Part shown: one piece after another, positions 31,548 to 39,385 of the stretch
Layout: every line of letters begins with the position of its first letter
How positions within the stretch are numbered: the first letter of the stretch is position 1
Source: Pirellula sp. SH-Sr6A
Lineage (GTDB): Bacteria > Planctomycetota > Planctomycetia > Pirellulales > Pirellulaceae
Length of the DNA: 64,000 bases
Direction: 5' to 3'
Assembly (NCBI RefSeq): GCF_001610875.1
Contig: NZ_CP011272.1
Coordinates: 5,065,988 to 5,129,987 of the forward strand
The notes under the pieces: generated by a model
Database searches by the model: none
What the model was told of the DNA's origin: nothing
What the model saw: only the letters and a program-made list of their open reading frames with translations
Position numbers and translations under genes: made by a program

Positions 31548-31582
31548 GTACTTTGCAACCGTAAATTTTGTGCCTGTATATT
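31542..31582 (+). promoter_or_regulatory. Candidate late promoter, copy 2 (capsid)
   Basis: GTTTAGGTAC, then TTGCAA (31553-31558) and TATATT (31577-31582) with an 18-base spacer. Upstream block and both hexamers match the copy at 19567. It overlaps the end of the preceding gene and starts the 165-base leader of the capsid gene. Confidence 0.6.
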
Positions 31583-31747
31583 GTCCCCGGAATTTGCCCA
31601 GTGACTCTCACGGGCCAGACGTCTAGACGCTGGCACGTTGGACTATCTCACTTTTGCCAGCGTTCATACGCGACGGTGGGCAGCAATCGCAGCCGGTAAG
31701 GCTTGCACCGTCAATTCATAGTGGGTCCGACATTCCGAGGTAAGACA
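31583..31747 (+). promoter_or_regulatory. Structured leader of the capsid gene
   Basis: Non-coding. ACGCTGGCA (31627-31635) and TGCCAGCGT (31655-31663) form a perfect 9 bp stem with a 19-base loop. GAGGTAAG lies before the capsid ATG. The hairpin has no T-run and could stabilise the abundant capsid mRNA. Confidence 0.45.
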
Positions 31748-33223
31748 ATGAGTGTAATTGCAGAGAAGCGTAAGAAGGCTGCTGAGCTTGCGGCAGAGAT
31801 CAAGAAACAAGGCTCGGCGTATAACGAGCGAAAAAAGGCTTCCGAGAAAGATCCAGCAGTCAGTCTCTGGCCTGATGAAACGCGATCCGCGTGGGATAAG
31901 GTCAACGCCGAATACGATTCCTTGAAGAATGAACTGAAGTCGCTCGAGGATGACGAGTCGATCAATAACCGCATCACCGAGATCAACGAGTGGGAAGGAC
32001 GTTCGACTCAACACGGAAAACAAAAGCCTGGACTCGATGACACCAACCCGGCCACCGGTCGAGCTTACGGTGAGGATTTCGAGGATCGCGAGGAGGCTCG
32101 TGCTTTTGCTCAACGTCAAGCGGACCAGCGGCAGTTCATGCGGGCCTTCATCGTCTCGCACATCAATCCCGATCTGATTGATCGCGATATGCGTTCGGCG
32201 TGCCAGCGACTCGAAGTAGAACCTAGCCGTCCATCCATCCGTTGCCAATTGCTCGACACCGAAAAGCACAAACGGCTTCAACGGGCTGCAAGGCTCACAA
32301 ACCACGCCCTTCTTGAAGATCGGCTCGAAGAAGAACACCGGAGCATGAGCAAGGGTGGGGTCGGGACCGGTTCTGAATTGGTCCCAATCACCTTCATCAA
32401 TTCGATTGAATTGGCGATGTTGGCAACGAGTCCATTCTTCGCATATGTGGATTTGATGCGAACCGAAACGGGCGAGGAGATCAAGTGGCCGATTGGTGAT
32501 GACACAGCGAACGAAGGGACTCAGATCAACGAGGCCCAGGACATCAACGCGCTGGCTCAACCAGATGCCGTCCTACAGCAACTCTCTCTAAAAGCCTACG
32601 ACTTCACCTCGAACTTCATCAAGGTTTCCGAACAACTCAGTCGTGATTCCCTGCCCCGAATTGATCTGATTGTGGGGAGCATGATTGGAGAGAGACTAGG
32701 ACGCATCAAGTTGCGTCGCGCAACGTTGGGCAACGGAACCACCCAGCCAGGAGGGGTCGTGACACAGGCTGCAGCTGGAGTAACGGCCGCACTCGCCGCC
32801 GCCATTGGCGCAGACGACACGGTCAAACTGCAGCATGCTGTGGATCCAACGTATCGAGGGAATGGCATGTACATGGCCCACGATATTGTGATTCAAGCTT
32901 TGCGGCTGCTGAAGGATACCCAAGGCCGATATCTTTGGGCATCCGGATTGAAGGATGGAGTCCCAGACACTCTGAACGGCCAAGCGATCATTTACAACCA
33001 GTACATGGCTAGTACGATCGCTACCACACAAATAACGATGCTCTACGGAGACTTCCGATACTACAAGGTTCGAGAAGTCGGGAACATCGTTATCAAGAAG
33101 CTCATTGAACGCTTCGCGGAGACAATGCAAGTTGGGTTCATGGGGTACCAGGCCATGGATGGACGATTGCAGCGCTGGACCGCTGACGCCCCATGCCCAG
33201 TGAAGAAGCTCACCCAAGCTTAA
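31748..33223 (+). CDS. Major capsid protein (HK97 fold)
   Basis: From the ATG at 31748 (GAGGTAAGACA upstream) the product has 491 residues. The N-terminal 120 residues are a charged helical scaffold arm (KRKKAAELAAEIKKQGSAYNERKKASEKD, YDSLKNELKSLED), removed by the protease in this family. The mature part shows HK97-type blocks: GTGSELVPITFINSIEL, SNFIKVSEQLSRDSLPRIDLIVGSMIGERLGRIKLRRATLGNGT and LYGDFRYYKVREVGNIVIKKLIERFAE. It has its own promoter-like block and leader, consistent with high expression. Confidence 0.92.
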   Translation: MSVIAEKRKKAAELAAEIKKQGSAYNERKKASEKDPAVSLWPDETRSAWDKVNAEYDSLKNELKSLEDDESINNRITEINEWEGRSTQHGKQKPGLDDTNPATGRAYGEDFEDREEARAFAQRQADQRQFMRAFIVSHINPDLIDRDMRSACQRLEVEPSRPSIRCQLLDTEKHKRLQRAARLTNHALLEDRLEEEHRSMSKGGVGTGSELVPITFINSIELAMLATSPFFAYVDLMRTETGEEIKWPIGDDTANEGTQINEAQDINALAQPDAVLQQLSLKAYDFTSNFIKVSEQLSRDSLPRIDLIVGSMIGERLGRIKLRRATLGNGTTQPGGVVTQAAAGVTAALAAAIGADDTVKLQHAVDPTYRGNGMYMAHDIVIQALRLLKDTQGRYLWASGLKDGVPDTLNGQAIIYNQYMASTIATTQITMLYGDFRYYKVREVGNIVIKKLIERFAETMQVGFMGYQAMDGRLQRWTADAPCPVKKLTQA

Positions 33224-33299
33224 TCATCGTTTGCGTTTCAAGTCTCCCTTCGTGCTCGATCGACTCGCCCCGATCGAGCATTTTCTAGGATCAATCTTT

Positions 33300-33647
33300 A
33301 TGGCTCATGTGATTGTGCTCGCATCGTTGGGTGGGACCGATTTTACCATCATCCCCAACCAACTTTTGGAATGTACCGACGAGGAAGCTGAAAGGCTTGT
33401 TGACTCGGGTCAGGCCCGTCGACTACTCAAATCCGAACCGACTGAATTGCAGTTGGAAACGGTCTTTCGACTGCCAGTAACGGTGGCGATTGAAGAACCT
33501 GGCTCGGAACGGACCGACGAGTCCGACCTAGAAACCGAATCGTCCGAAGACGGTGGAGACTCGAACTCGGACGATGAAGTCAATTCGAAACTCGAATCGG
33601 AAACACAACCATCACAGCCATCCAATGGACGTCGCCGAAGGAACTAA
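33300..33647 (+). CDS. Hypothetical acidic protein
   Basis: From the ATG at 33300 (AGGA 8 bases upstream) the product has 115 residues. The first half is beta-like (HVIVLASLGGTDFTIIPNQL, CTDEEAERLVDSGQARRL), resembling small head-completion or decoration proteins placed after capsid genes. The second half is an acidic Ser/Glu/Asp-rich tail (TDESDLETESSEDGGDSNS) ending in RRRRN. Function unknown. Confidence 0.65.
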   Translation: MAHVIVLASLGGTDFTIIPNQLLECTDEEAERLVDSGQARRLLKSEPTELQLETVFRLPVTVAIEEPGSERTDESDLETESSEDGGDSNSDDEVNSKLESETQPSQPSNGRRRRN

Positions 33648-33652
33648 CGTGT

Positions 33653-34060
33653 TTGCTGGATCCGGAGGACTTGGAAGAAGAGTCCTTCGGAGACATCTAC
33701 CTCAGTTGGTTCGATCTCTCGAAGCGATTTCGACGTGACTTCACCATCGAATTGCTTCGGTCCCCGATCGCGAGAGCCAAGCCAAGGCTCGGGGTTATGG
33801 AGTTGGAATGCGATCACCACCTCCTCGCCACAGCATCTAGACGATGGGTGTTGTTCAGCTTCGCAACGAAGCGATTGTTTCGAGACCTTTGGATGTACAG
33901 GGAAGCCTACGAATGCGCATCGCGAGAATTTCCGAAAACACGTTTTGGGTGGTCACTCCCGAACGTGTTAGACGCAATTCGCGAATTCCCGATACAACCG
34001 AAGACGATTGGATCATCGAAGCAATCGAATCAGCCCACGAATACATCGAGGAGTATTTAG
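33653..34060 (+). CDS. Doubtful reading frame before the head-tail connector
   Basis: A 135-residue frame from TTG, six bases after the preceding stop. The first 85 residues (EESFGDIYLSWFDLSKRFRRDFTIELL) look protein-like, but the frame overlaps the connector gene by more than 140 bases, which is unusual in this compact operon. It may be real, an N-terminal remnant, or a shadow; kept at low confidence because 33648-33843 otherwise has no gene. Confidence 0.25.
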   Translation: MLDPEDLEEESFGDIYLSWFDLSKRFRRDFTIELLRSPIARAKPRLGVMELECDHHLLATASRRWVLFSFATKRLFRDLWMYREAYECASREFPKTRFGWSLPNVLDAIREFPIQPKTIGSSKQSNQPTNTSRSI

Positions 34061-34515
34061 GATGTTGCATCGCGATGGCAGATTATCGGATGACGCTCGA
34101 TCGGTTTCCGCGGAAACGAGGATCGATCGATCTGCCCGTATGGCCTGTAAAAGAGGTTGCGAGCGTGCAGTATGTGGATCCGACCGGTGCCGTGCAGTCG
34201 ATCGAACTCGACAAGATAGTACAACCGGCGGACAACGGCCGATTCAGCCTCCGACTCAAGGACCATGAGTGCTTCCCAAGTACTCGAGCTACCCCAAACG
34301 CGGTGAGCATTACCTTCACTGCGGGTTGGAGCGAGGTTGAAAAAGTACCCAAAACGTTGACGCGAGCTGCTCTGATGCTCACTTCGCACTGGTACGAAAA
34401 CCGCGAGACCGTGCTCATTGGAACGATCTCGAAAGAGATTGAACACGGAACCGTCGCAATGCTCGAGCAATTGAGACCCGCGGAAGACTACACGGCCGGA
34501 GAGGTGTGCGAATGA
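33844..34515 (+). CDS. Head-tail connector (gp6 / phiE125 gp8-like)
   Basis: A 223-residue protein (an ATG at 33913 would give 200). DDWIIEAIESAHEYIEEYLGCCI is the helical block typical of this connector family, followed by LDRFPRKRGSIDLPVWPVKEVASVQYVDPTGAVQSI, the conserved P-V-x-x-V-x-S-V-x-Y pattern. It joins the portal ring to the tail. It ends in an ATGA overlap with the next connector gene. A perfect parS-like palindrome lies at 34104. Confidence 0.85.
   Translation: MGVVQLRNEAIVSRPLDVQGSLRMRIARISENTFWVVTPERVRRNSRIPDTTEDDWIIEAIESAHEYIEEYLGCCIAMADYRMTLDRFPRKRGSIDLPVWPVKEVASVQYVDPTGAVQSIELDKIVQPADNGRFSLRLKDHECFPSTRATPNAVSITFTAGWSEVEKVPKTLTRAALMLTSHWYENRETVLIGTISKEIEHGTVAMLEQLRPAEDYTAGEVCE
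34104..34117. repeat. parS-like palindrome, perfect
   Basis: GTTTCCGCGGAAAC within the head-tail connector gene, encoding FPRKR in that frame. Same 14 bases as at 25494 and 36410. Confidence 0.65.
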
Positions 34516-34832
34516 GGGCGGGTAGGCTTCGCCATCGAATCACGATACAGCGACGTGAACAAAACTACGATGACTTAGGTCACGAACAAGGGGACTGGAA
34601 AACAATCGCCTCTGGGCACCCTGCGTTGGTCGAAGATCTTAGCGGGCGCGAACTCGAACGATATCGTCAGATCGTTGCTGAAGTGACGACGAGAATTACC
34701 ACCCGACGAAGCGCAGCCAACTTTAAAGACCGCATTCTGTTTCGCGGACGGATCTTGAACGTGTTGTCCCAGACTTATAACGAGATCGAAACCGAGCAAG
34801 AGATACTCTGTGCGGAGGTCCTGCAAGGATGA
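34512..34832 (+). CDS. Head-tail joining protein
   Basis: From the ATG at 34512 the product has 106 residues. RLRHRITIQRREQNYDDLGHEQGDWKTIA is the start pattern of phage head-tail joining (stopper) proteins, and VTTRITTRRSAANFKDRILFRGRILNVLS fits the following beta barrel. It closes the head and binds the tail. Coupled by four-base overlaps on both sides. Confidence 0.85.
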   Translation: MRAGRLRHRITIQRREQNYDDLGHEQGDWKTIASGHPALVEDLSGRELERYRQIVAEVTTRITTRRSAANFKDRILFRGRILNVLSQTYNEIETEQEILCAEVLQG

Positions 34833-35233
34833 GCCACGCGACCCTACCCGACCTCATCCGCGAACGATTGAAATCGATTCCCGAGATTCACCAGAAGATT
34901 GCGGGGAGAATCCATTACCAACAGATTCCCCAATCATCGACCTATCCGCATATATGGTTCGCTCGCCGAGGATCGAACACCGATGACCTCATGGACAGCG
35001 ATGGGATTCTGAGGGATCGATATGTGGTCGAGATCGTAACCAAAACATTCGATGACCAATTGGTCACTGCCGTGATTGATGCACTTCAATTCGATGGAAT
35101 CGCACTACCTTCCATGACCGTCGCAACGAGCGACCTCGACGAGGTAGATGACGAATATGCGTTTGAATCCGGCAACGGTGATTCCGCCCTTTGTATGCAC
35201 GCATTCGTGCTAACGCTTTATGTAGGTGACTAA
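34829..35233 (+). CDS. Tail completion protein (DUF3168-like)
   Basis: A 134-residue protein. LPDLIRERLKSIPEIHQKIAGRIHYQQIPQSSTYPHIWF is close to the pattern of the DUF3168/tail-completion family, which caps the tail tube at its head-proximal end. The position between head-tail joining and tail tube genes is the usual one. It overlaps the preceding gene by four bases. Confidence 0.78.
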   Translation: MSHATLPDLIRERLKSIPEIHQKIAGRIHYQQIPQSSTYPHIWFARRGSNTDDLMDSDGILRDRYVVEIVTKTFDDQLVTAVIDALQFDGIALPSMTVATSDLDEVDDEYAFESGNGDSALCMHAFVLTLYVGD

Positions 35234-35695
35234 ATGCCAAAGAAGAAGAAGCTTGGAGCAGGAACGCGGGTCTCGATTAATGGAGTAGTCTTTGAGTTCT
35301 TCGAGGAGTTCACACCTCCAGAGCGTTCGCGGGGACTTACGGATGTCACCACCATGGAGGACGATGCTGTCGACTCTCTCGACCATGACCCACCAGACTA
35401 CGGTAGTTTAAAACTGGTCGGTATGTACGACCCCGACGATGCGGGCGATAAAGCAATCGAAGACTTCTTTGACAATGACGACATCAACGAACGCGAGGCG
35501 ACGATCGTTGTCTCGTACCGTCGAACCGGAACAGGAACTGCCCCCGCGGCGTCTACCTGGACCTACAACACCATCACTTATACCTGCCGAATCAACAAGA
35601 TTGCGCCAAGTGGCGTCAAACGCACCGAAGGTATCAAGGTGGAAATCGAAGCGAAGGTTACCGCGAAACCGGTACGCGCAACTACTGGGGTTTAA
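35234..35695 (+). CDS. Major tail (tube) protein
   Basis: A 153-residue protein directly after the completion gene. The sequence is beta-rich, acidic in the middle (DVTTMEDDAVDSLDHDPPDYGSLKLVGMYDPDD) and ends with IEAKVTAKPVRATTGV, as in small siphophage tube proteins. It is the expected gene at this place, before the tail chaperone and tape measure. The C-terminal Ig-like extension of some relatives is missing. Confidence 0.75.
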   Translation: MPKKKKLGAGTRVSINGVVFEFFEEFTPPERSRGLTDVTTMEDDAVDSLDHDPPDYGSLKLVGMYDPDDAGDKAIEDFFDNDDINEREATIVVSYRRTGTGTAPAASTWTYNTITYTCRINKIAPSGVKRTEGIKVEIEAKVTAKPVRATTGV

Positions 35696-35715
35696 TTTCA
35701 CACTTCAACCAACAC

Positions 35716-36276
35716 TTGAAAGCCATGGATTACCTAACCAAACTTCGACAGAACCGCGAAACCGCCGTCCGAGCAAATCCGGTGGCGGTACCTGAGCTGC
35801 AACATTTGTTCAAGCCGGGTGAGCCAACGCTCTTCTATATCGCGACCTTGACCGCCGTTGAAAAGGATCGAATGGATGACGCTTATTCGTCGTTCTTGAA
35901 ACGCAACGAGATCTCAGACAAGGACTCCCGAGACCTGTATCGATCCTTCGTCGTGGCATATTGCCTGTGCGATGATAAGAACGAACGGAGTGCGACCGAT
36001 GACGACACACTCGACCAGTTGGTCTCCTATGTCGCGGAGACCGGTAACAAAATCATCGGCCGATTGTTCACAGTCTGCAACGGCGCGAATCGAATCTACG
36101 GTCTCGATGAGGAATTAAAAAAAAGCACCGTAGCGGGAGCCCCGCAGGCGAAGAGCGAAGATGGCAGTGGCGAACAGCCCTCTACCTCGGCTTCCCGTCG
36201 CGGACCGCGTGGCTCAGCTGCATCAGTGCAGCCGAATACGCAGAGCTCCGAGACCTCTGTCAGCTCGAGTTCCTAG
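35716..36276 (+). CDS. Tail assembly chaperone (G-type product)
   Basis: A 186-residue product from TTG at 35716, or 183 from the ATG at 35725. DYLTKLRQNRETAVRANPVAVPELQHLFKPGE and LSFATL-like ATLTAVEKDRMDDAYSSFLKRNE are seen in chaperones that coat the tape measure. Beyond a run of eight A (36117-36124) the zero-frame continues for about 50 low-complexity residues (QSSETSVSSSS) and stops. The same RNA encodes a -1 frameshift product with a better C-terminal domain, as in lambda G/GT. Confidence 0.85.
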   Translation: MKAMDYLTKLRQNRETAVRANPVAVPELQHLFKPGEPTLFYIATLTAVEKDRMDDAYSSFLKRNEISDKDSRDLYRSFVVAYCLCDDKNERSATDDDTLDQLVSYVAETGNKIIGRLFTVCNGANRIYGLDEELKKSTVAGAPQAKSEDGSGEQPSTSASRRGPRGSAASVQPNTQSSETSVSSSS

Positions 36277-36410
36277 GACTCGATCGACTGGATCTGCATG
36301 CGGCGTCCATATCGCCGCTCGGGCTGGAGCCATCGCAGTTTCAGTATGAGGCTACCCCCGAGGCCTCCGACGATGACTTCGATGATATCTGCGAGGCTTC
36401 AGGGATTTAG
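36117..36410 (+). CDS. -1 frameshift extension of the tail chaperone (GT-type)
   Basis: Zero-frame codons GAA TTA AAA AAA AGC cover the heptamer A AAA AAA (36117-36123). After a -1 slip the frame reads on for 95 codons to TAG at 36408-36410, giving protein-like sequence: WQWRTALYLGFPSRTAWLS, SAAEYAELRDLCQLEFLGLD, then an acidic end DDDFDDICEASGI. It has no start codon of its own, so it is made only as a fusion to the chaperone. This matches the conserved G/GT frameshift of long-tailed phages. Confidence 0.85.
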   Translation, partial: KKKHRSGSPAGEERRWQWRTALYLGFPSRTAWLSCISAAEYAELRDLCQLEFLGLDRLDLHAASISPLGLEPSQFQYEATPEASDDDFDDICEASGI

Positions 36411-36423
36411 TTTCCGCGGAAAC
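36410..36423. repeat. parS-like palindrome, perfect, at the frameshift stop
   Basis: GTTTCCGCGGAAAC; its first G is the last base of the TAG that ends the frameshift product, and it lies in the gap before the gp10-like gene. Confidence 0.65.
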
Positions 36424-36526
36424 GATTCCTACTCAGACTCCTTGGAGGCCGTCTCTCTATGTCAACACTTACTCAGGGCGAGACTAGAGGGACGGCTTTC
36501 GTGTTTACGATCATCAAGACAAGAGC

Positions 36527-37126
36527 ATGCCTCGCAAAATCACGATGGTTCTGACCGGATCCGAAGAACTCAACAGAAAGCTTGAGGAGCTCACAAGCAA
36601 ACAAGCAAAGGAAGCAATTCGCAAAGCGGCGAGGCCCGCTCTTCAACCCACGTTGGCTGCCGCACGTGCGAACGCCCCGAAACGATCTGGCAGGCTCCAG
36701 CGATCGATCAAGATTCGAGCGATCAAGCGATCGAGGAGTCGCATCGGGGCACGAGTCACCACCGCCAAGAGCGATAACCAATTCAGTGGCAAGACGTTTT
36801 ATGCGGCTTTCCAAGAGTGGGGATGGAAGACCGGCAGCCGTCGGGGGGAGCTCAACGCTGTCGCTCGCCGAATAGCGAACCAACTCCGACGCGAATCCCG
36901 AGCGGCCAAGGGATTGAAGAAGCGTGGTTCAGACTTCCGAGCTCGGCAGGAGAATTACTTCGCGAGCGAGGGAGCTCGCCGAGCTGCTCGACAAAAGATA
37001 GCCATCCGGCGACAGATCCCAGCCAAAGAGTTTTTGCGGCGAGCGGCGCGGAGCACGAAGAGCCAGGCATTGAAGCTCTATTCCGACTCCATTCGCACCT
37101 ACATTCGATCGATCGCGAGGACCTAG
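36527..37126 (+). CDS. HK97 gp10-like tail protein
   Basis: A 199-residue, strongly basic protein. The N-terminal half (GSEELNRKLEELTSKQAKEAIRKAARPALQPTLAAARANAPKRSGRLQRSI) carries the A-P-x-x-x-G-x-L motif of the HK97 gp10 family, a tail-joining or terminator component. It normally stands before the tail tube gene; here it is placed after the chaperone and directly before tape measure. Translation may be coupled to a 31-codon frame that overlaps its start (36459-36554). Confidence 0.75.
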   Translation: MPRKITMVLTGSEELNRKLEELTSKQAKEAIRKAARPALQPTLAAARANAPKRSGRLQRSIKIRAIKRSRSRIGARVTTAKSDNQFSGKTFYAAFQEWGWKTGSRRGELNAVARRIANQLRRESRAAKGLKKRGSDFRARQENYFASEGARRAARQKIAIRRQIPAKEFLRRAARSTKSQALKLYSDSIRTYIRSIART

Positions 37127-39385
37127 ATGGCAGTCGTTGAAACGCTAGATATCGTGCTAGGTGCAAAGACCCAGCAAGCGGACTCGGCTCTTCGCGATTC
37201 GATCAACGAAACGCGCGCGGTAAAGAGAGAATTCGATTCTCTCTCATCCAGCATGTCCTCATTCGAACCGATCACCGTGGCAGTCACCGCCGGTATTACG
37301 GACATGCTAGGTGCGATCCCCGGAGTATCGGCCGGGATTCAAGTGTTCCAAGCGACTGCACAAGCACTTAATGCGGTATTTGCCGCACGGCATGCAGCTG
37401 GAGCAGCTCGCATCGAAAAAGCTCTGGAGGGCGTTAAGTCTAAATCCAAGGATGCTGTCCAAGAAATCAAGGTGATGAGGACGGAGCTTGAAAGAGCAGC
37501 CGATGCAGCAGACGACATCATCGACGTCGACTTCACCGTGATCAACACCGGTGCGCCCAAAATTGGAGCGGGACGCGGATTGATACCGCGTCCAACTTCT
37601 CAAAACAATTCCCTGAAACCTTTTGAAGTTGGGCAGGGGCGATCCCCAGAAGCTCAGAAAGCCTACGAGAGATCAATCGATGAGGCACTCGTAAAGACTG
37701 CGACGTATCGGAGTACTTGGACGGCGGCCGGTGGTGCATCTCGTGCCGCCACCGCATTGGGTGCGGCCGGTGCGGCCGCCGTGGCAGCTGGTGTGGGCAT
37801 CGCCGTCGCAGGGATCGCCGGAATGGCAATCGCCTGGAGCAACGTCAGTGCACAAATGGCCGTCGTCGATGAGATCGCAGACTCTGCGAGCAAACTGGGC
37901 ATGTCGTTTCGCGACCTTTCAACGATGCGACTCTCGCTCGCTGAGACTTCGGGAATGGATCCTGCTTCGATTGACAACGCGATCCAGAAAATGACCGTTG
38001 GGTTGTCTGACGCCGCGAGCAAACAATCGGGAGAACTGTTCGACAAGCTCTCGGCTGCGGGACTCAACGCGGGCGAGCTTTTGAAGATGGGCCCTGCCAA
38101 AGCCATGGAAGAGATCATGGCGAAAACCCAGGATCTGCAGAACCCAACCGACCAGCTCGTTCTTGCCTACGAGTTGTTTGGAAAACAGGGAGCTTCTCTG
38201 GTATCCAGCCTTCGTGATGGTCCGGAGGCTTTACGCGACATGGCAGACTGGGCCGATCGGACGGGTGTCAATCTGAGCAACGCGCAAGCCGAACAAGTGG
38301 GTGCCGCGAACGATGCCTGGGGGAGACTCGAGATGATTGCGACGGGCGCATGGCGGCAAATCGCGGCTGAGTCCTCACCGGTCCTGCAGGTGATCTACGA
38401 ACAGATCGGTCAGGGGGTGATCAGTTTCAGCGGCTACCTCGACTATCTGCCCAGCATCATCGACAACACCGCCTACTTCGCAGGCGTTCTCTACGACGTT
38501 TACGAACTCGTGACCGTCGTCCAGTCGACGATGTATAACATCGTCACCCTGAACTGGTCGGAAGTCGGGAAGGATATTGAATCTGCCTTCACCTTCAACA
38601 CCGGACGCAAGAACATCGAGGCTATCCAAAAGGCCCGCGATGAGGCTGCCGCGTCCGCAGCCAAGAAGGAAAAGAATCTGACCAACAATGAGAGTCAATT
38701 CGCTGCTTACGAAGAACAAAAGCAAAAGGCCAAAGAAGCAGAGGCGGCCGAAGCCGATCTTAGGAAGGAGCAGAAGCGGCAGTCTGATGAGCGACAACGA
38801 GCGGCTCAACAAGCCGAAGCGGCCGTAAAGAAGCGATTCGATGCGATCAGGCAGGAAATAGAGATTCAAAAGATTCTTGGCTCGATGTCCGCGAAGCAGG
38901 CTGAGGAACGTGAGCAAGAAATTCGCGAACGCGTCGCGCTGCATTCGGAGTTGCGTGAACACGGCATGTTCAACTTCTCTCGAATCGATGCGTTGGCCGA
39001 TCAAGCGAATGCCCTCAAGAAGCAAAACGAGGAGCGTCAACGATTAGAGTCGAAAGCTTCGGACCTCAATAAGCAATATAACCCCGCGTCTCAATTGCGA
39101 GAAACGATGCGTGAACTCATTGGTATGCGGCAACAGGGTTTAATCGGCTCGGATACATTCCGAAAAGCTGCCTTGGACGCTGGGAAAAAGGATATGCCCG
39201 ACTACAAGGGGGCTGTCAGTGCTCAAGCGGGATCAGTGGAGGCTTATAAGATTCTGCTCGATCGTGAGAACAGTTCTAAATCAGAACAAGTTGCATTGAA
39301 GCGTGCTGCAGAAGCTTCCCTAGGTGTGCAACGAGAAATGCTAACCTCAATTCAATCAATCGCAACCGTTGGGAGAGCTCGATAA
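37127..39385 (+). CDS. Tape measure protein
   Basis: A 752-residue protein starting right after the preceding stop. Typical tape-measure composition: helical ends, a hydrophobic alanine/glycine-rich middle (ATALGAAGAAAVAAGVGIAVAGIAGMAIAW near residues 205-235), the motif SKLGMSFRDLSTMRLSLAETSGMD, and long charged coiled coil near 510-660 (EEQKQKAKEAEAAEADLRKE). It sets tail length. At the usual ratio of about 1.5 angstrom per residue it would give a tail near 110 nm. Confidence 0.88.
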   Translation: MAVVETLDIVLGAKTQQADSALRDSINETRAVKREFDSLSSSMSSFEPITVAVTAGITDMLGAIPGVSAGIQVFQATAQALNAVFAARHAAGAARIEKALEGVKSKSKDAVQEIKVMRTELERAADAADDIIDVDFTVINTGAPKIGAGRGLIPRPTSQNNSLKPFEVGQGRSPEAQKAYERSIDEALVKTATYRSTWTAAGGASRAATALGAAGAAAVAAGVGIAVAGIAGMAIAWSNVSAQMAVVDEIADSASKLGMSFRDLSTMRLSLAETSGMDPASIDNAIQKMTVGLSDAASKQSGELFDKLSAAGLNAGELLKMGPAKAMEEIMAKTQDLQNPTDQLVLAYELFGKQGASLVSSLRDGPEALRDMADWADRTGVNLSNAQAEQVGAANDAWGRLEMIATGAWRQIAAESSPVLQVIYEQIGQGVISFSGYLDYLPSIIDNTAYFAGVLYDVYELVTVVQSTMYNIVTLNWSEVGKDIESAFTFNTGRKNIEAIQKARDEAAASAAKKEKNLTNNESQFAAYEEQKQKAKEAEAAEADLRKEQKRQSDERQRAAQQAEAAVKKRFDAIRQEIEIQKILGSMSAKQAEEREQEIRERVALHSELREHGMFNFSRIDALADQANALKKQNEERQRLESKASDLNKQYNPASQLRETMRELIGMRQQGLIGSDTFRKAALDAGKKDMPDYKGAVSAQAGSVEAYKILLDRENSSKSEQVALKRAAEASLGVQREMLTSIQSIATVGRAR

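Noticed and set aside
33735-33971. Plus-strand frame of 78 codons in the connector region
   Set aside because: Composition is rich in Cys/His/Ser/Arg and lies over the start of the connector gene in another frame; it reads like a shadow.
36459-36554. 31-codon frame with GGAGG upstream, overlapping the start of the gp10-like gene
   Set aside because: It could be a coupling leader, but its length and composition do not show a real protein; mentioned with the gp10-like gene only.
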